Shown here: positions 4,424 to 5,492 of the stretch, in pieces
How positions within the stretch are numbered: the stretch's first letter is position 1
How the letters are laid out: every line of letters begins with the position of its first letter
From: Parcubacteria group bacterium
Lineage (GTDB): Bacteria > Patescibacteriota > Minisyncoccia > Phycocordibacterales > UBA2163
DNA: 5,492 bases
Assembly: GCA_016784285.1 (NCBI GenBank)
Contig: JADHUX010000034.1
Location: forward strand, 1-5,492
Direction: 5' to 3'
Program-made: the position numbers and the translations under genes
Notes under the pieces: model-generated
Seen by the model: the letters and a program-made list of their open reading frames with translations, nothing else
Databases searched by the model: none
What the model was told of the DNA's origin: nothing

Positions 4424-5149
4424 TTAGTTTTTAATTCCTTCTTTAAAGCTTGTAATTATTTCATCTATAAAAAACTTTATAGATGCTTGGTTTGCGTCAT
4501 TTGCAACGATAGGATAATCAACTTCATTTAGATTACTATCAGAGTTAAGAAGTCCTATTGTTGGTATACCTTTTGCTTTTGCTTCTTTCATTGCGATTGC
4601 TTCTGCTTTTGTATCAATAATAAATAAAGCGCCTGGTATTTCTGTCATATCTTTAATACCAAAAAAGTTTTCTTTAAGATTATTTATTTCACGGTCAAGC
4701 ATTACTTGTTCTTTTTTTGTATATTTCTGAGCTAGCTCTCCCTTGTCCTTCTTTGAAGAAAGTTCATCCATTTTACCAATTCTTTTCTTTATCTCTGAAA
4801 AGTTTGTGATAGTTCCACCAATCCATCTACCTGTAACATGCGGCATGTTTATTGAATCAGCTCCTTGTTGTATAGCTTCTTTTGCTTCATTTTTACTTCC
4901 TACGAAGAGTACGGTCTTGCCCTCAGCTCCTAATTGCTTTGCAAACTCTTTTGCAGATGTCAAAAGATCGTTTGTTTTTTCAAGGTCAATTATTTCTACC
5001 CAGTTTTTAGTACCAAATATGTATGGTTTTACAGATGGATGTCGTCTAGACTTTGAATAGCCGTAGTGAGCTCCAACAGCAAACATACGGTCTATTATTC
5101 CCGTATTTTTACTATTTTTCTCCTTTTTTTCTATTTCCTTTGTTTCCAT
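4424..5149 (-). CDS. rpsB: 30S ribosomal protein S2
   Basis: S2 binds the back of the 30S subunit between head and body and helps recruit S1 where S1 is present. The 241 residues cover a whole S2 protein. Landmarks are GAHYGYSKSRRHPSVKPYIF (26-45), IIDLEKT (53-59), VLFVGSKNEA (80-89), RWIGGTITNF (108-117), a charged coiled-coil insert (about 118-160), GIKDMTEIPGALFIIDT (164-180) and GIPTIGL (194-200). The late motif reads NSDSNLNEVDYPIVANDAN, which departs from the common DTD-x-DP-x-x-VDYPIPGNDDA. The N-terminus carries a lysine- and glutamate-rich extension (2-13). The ATG at 5149 is preceded by no Shine-Dalgarno sequence, and its own promoter is predicted to start transcription only 5-6 nt upstream. 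It follows prfA by 54 nt and precedes tsf by 2 nt, the usual rpsB-tsf pair. The stop is TAA. Confidence 0.98.
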   Translation of the reverse strand: METKEIEKKEKNSKNTGIIDRMFAVGAHYGYSKSRRHPSVKPYIFGTKNWVEIIDLEKTNDLLTSAKEFAKQLGAEGKTVLFVGSKNEAKEAIQQGADSINMPHVTGRWIGGTITNFSEIKKRIGKMDELSSKKDKGELAQKYTKKEQVMLDREINNLKENFFGIKDMTEIPGALFIIDTKAEAIAMKEAKAKGIPTIGLLNSDSNLNEVDYPIVANDANQASIKFFIDEIITSFKEGIKN

Positions 5150-5161
5150 ATAATACGTAAG

Positions 5162-5190
5162 ATAATACCAAATTATGTGGTTTTATGCAA
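5162..5190 (-). promoter_or_regulatory. Sigma-70-like promoter of the rpsB-tsf operon
   Basis: On the - strand there is a -35 TTGCAT (5190-5185), a 17-bp spacer and a -10 TATTAT (5167-5162). Expected transcription starts near 5155-5154, only 5-6 nt before the rpsB ATG at 5149. The promoter lies wholly in the 54-nt gap after prfA. No terminator is visible between prfA and rpsB, so read-through from prfA can add to expression. Confidence 0.68.
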
Positions 5191-5203
5191 ATTTATAACC
5201 ATT

Positions 5204-5492
5204 TTATTCTTCTTTTTCTTCCTCAAAAGACTCTACGACAACCCCTATCTCTCCTTCAAAGATACTCTCTATATTGTGCCATGACTTTTTAAGCCTGTGG
5301 TCAGTTACCCTGTCTTGAAGCACATTGTATGTACGTATCTTCTCTGATCTGTCTCCTGTGCCGATTTGCTCTTTTCTTTCTGCTCCGAGTTTTTTAGCCT
5401 CTTCCTCCATCTTAATAACCTCAAGTTTTGCTAGAAGGATTTGCATTGCCTTTTCTCTGTTCTTCTGCTGACTTCTCTCTGAAGTACTTCTT
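5204..5492 (-). CDS. prfA: Peptide chain release factor 1, C-terminal quarter (5' part outside window)
   Basis: RF1 recognises UAA and UAG in the ribosomal A site and triggers peptide release. Only the last 95 residues are inside the window; the frame is open to the edge, and a whole RF1 has about 355 residues. Identity rests on ERSQQKN (nt 5479-5459, the segment just after the GGQ region), GTGDRSEKIRTYN (about nt 5362-5324) and DRVTDHR (about nt 5314-5294). These are the RF1 wording and differ from the RF2 sequence QIRSYV-x-x-P. The GGQ catalytic loop and the PxT codon-recognition motif lie outside the window and cannot be checked. The usual INLTLY is replaced by LKKSWHNIE, and the tail is acidic (EEEKEE). 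The ATG at 5446 is internal and not the start. The stop TAA is 54 nt before rpsB, same direction. It may be the distal gene of an upstream transcript. Confidence 0.95.
   Translation of the reverse strand, partial: RSTSERSQQKNREKAMQILLAKLEVIKMEEEAKKLGAERKEQIGTGDRSEKIRTYNVLQDRVTDHRLKKSWHNIESIFEGEIGVVVESFEEEKEE

Noticed and set aside
5066..5284. A 72-codon + strand frame across the prfA-rpsB junction
   Set aside because: Its low-complexity hydrophobic product mirrors the lysine/glutamate-rich ends of rpsB and prfA on the other strand; no ribosome site or domain is seen.
1..5492. Reassigned UGA codons, known in some candidate-phyla bacteria
   Set aside because: All genes read through their full family lengths with the standard code; tryptophan is encoded by TGG and no in-frame TGA is needed.

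Overview
The window looks like chromosomal DNA from a candidate-phyla-radiation bacterium, most likely Parcubacteria/Patescibacteria. The inference rests on several points: a short EF-Ts of 193 residues, an S2 protein with the motif wording GAHYGYSKSRRHP, a 65-residue cold-shock protein of the RGFGFIARDG...KDLFFHANEL type, a small protein made of tandem CxxC zinc-ribbon units, the scarcity of Shine-Dalgarno sequences, and AT-rich composition with TAA at all eight visible protein stop codons. The phylum is inferred from remembered family patterns and not from a search. No mobile element, CRISPR array or integrase gene is visible.

Layout. On the + strand the window opens inside typA/bipA (ribosome-associated GTPase), only a few codons after its start, and typA ends at 1784. 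A terminator hairpin that works mainly for the opposite strand separates it from a convergent, unrecognised gene for an exported or membrane protein (1850-2470, -). That gene and a cold-shock gene (2687-2884, +) diverge from a compact double promoter whose two -35 boxes are only 4 bp apart. The cold-shock mRNA has a leader of about 92 nt with an apparent 8-codon upstream ORF and two mutually exclusive stems. A perfect 17-bp bidirectional terminator follows, and then a convergent gene for a tandem zinc-ribbon protein (2942-3241, -).

From 5492 down to about 3327 the - strand carries a translation block: the end of prfA (RF1), then rpsB (S2), tsf (EF-Ts), a small basic single-span membrane protein, and tRNA-Thr(UGU). 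It closes at a strong UUCG-capped terminator. rpsB has a good promoter in the 54-nt gap after prfA, with a predicted start point only 5-6 nt before its ATG, so it would be nearly leaderless. tsf follows rpsB after 2 nt, the membrane protein follows tsf after 16 nt, and the tRNA follows after another 16 nt, which fits one transcript.

Most of the content is core translation and stress machinery: a ribosomal protein, an elongation factor, a release factor, a tRNA, a ribosome GTPase and an RNA chaperone. I see no convincing new multi-gene system. The most unusual structures are non-coding. The first is a 74-bp quasi-palindrome centred on the operon terminator, which carries an inverted copy of the 3' part of tRNA-Thr. 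The second is the cold-shock leader with its upstream ORF and alternative pairings. The third is the back-to-back divergent promoter pair.
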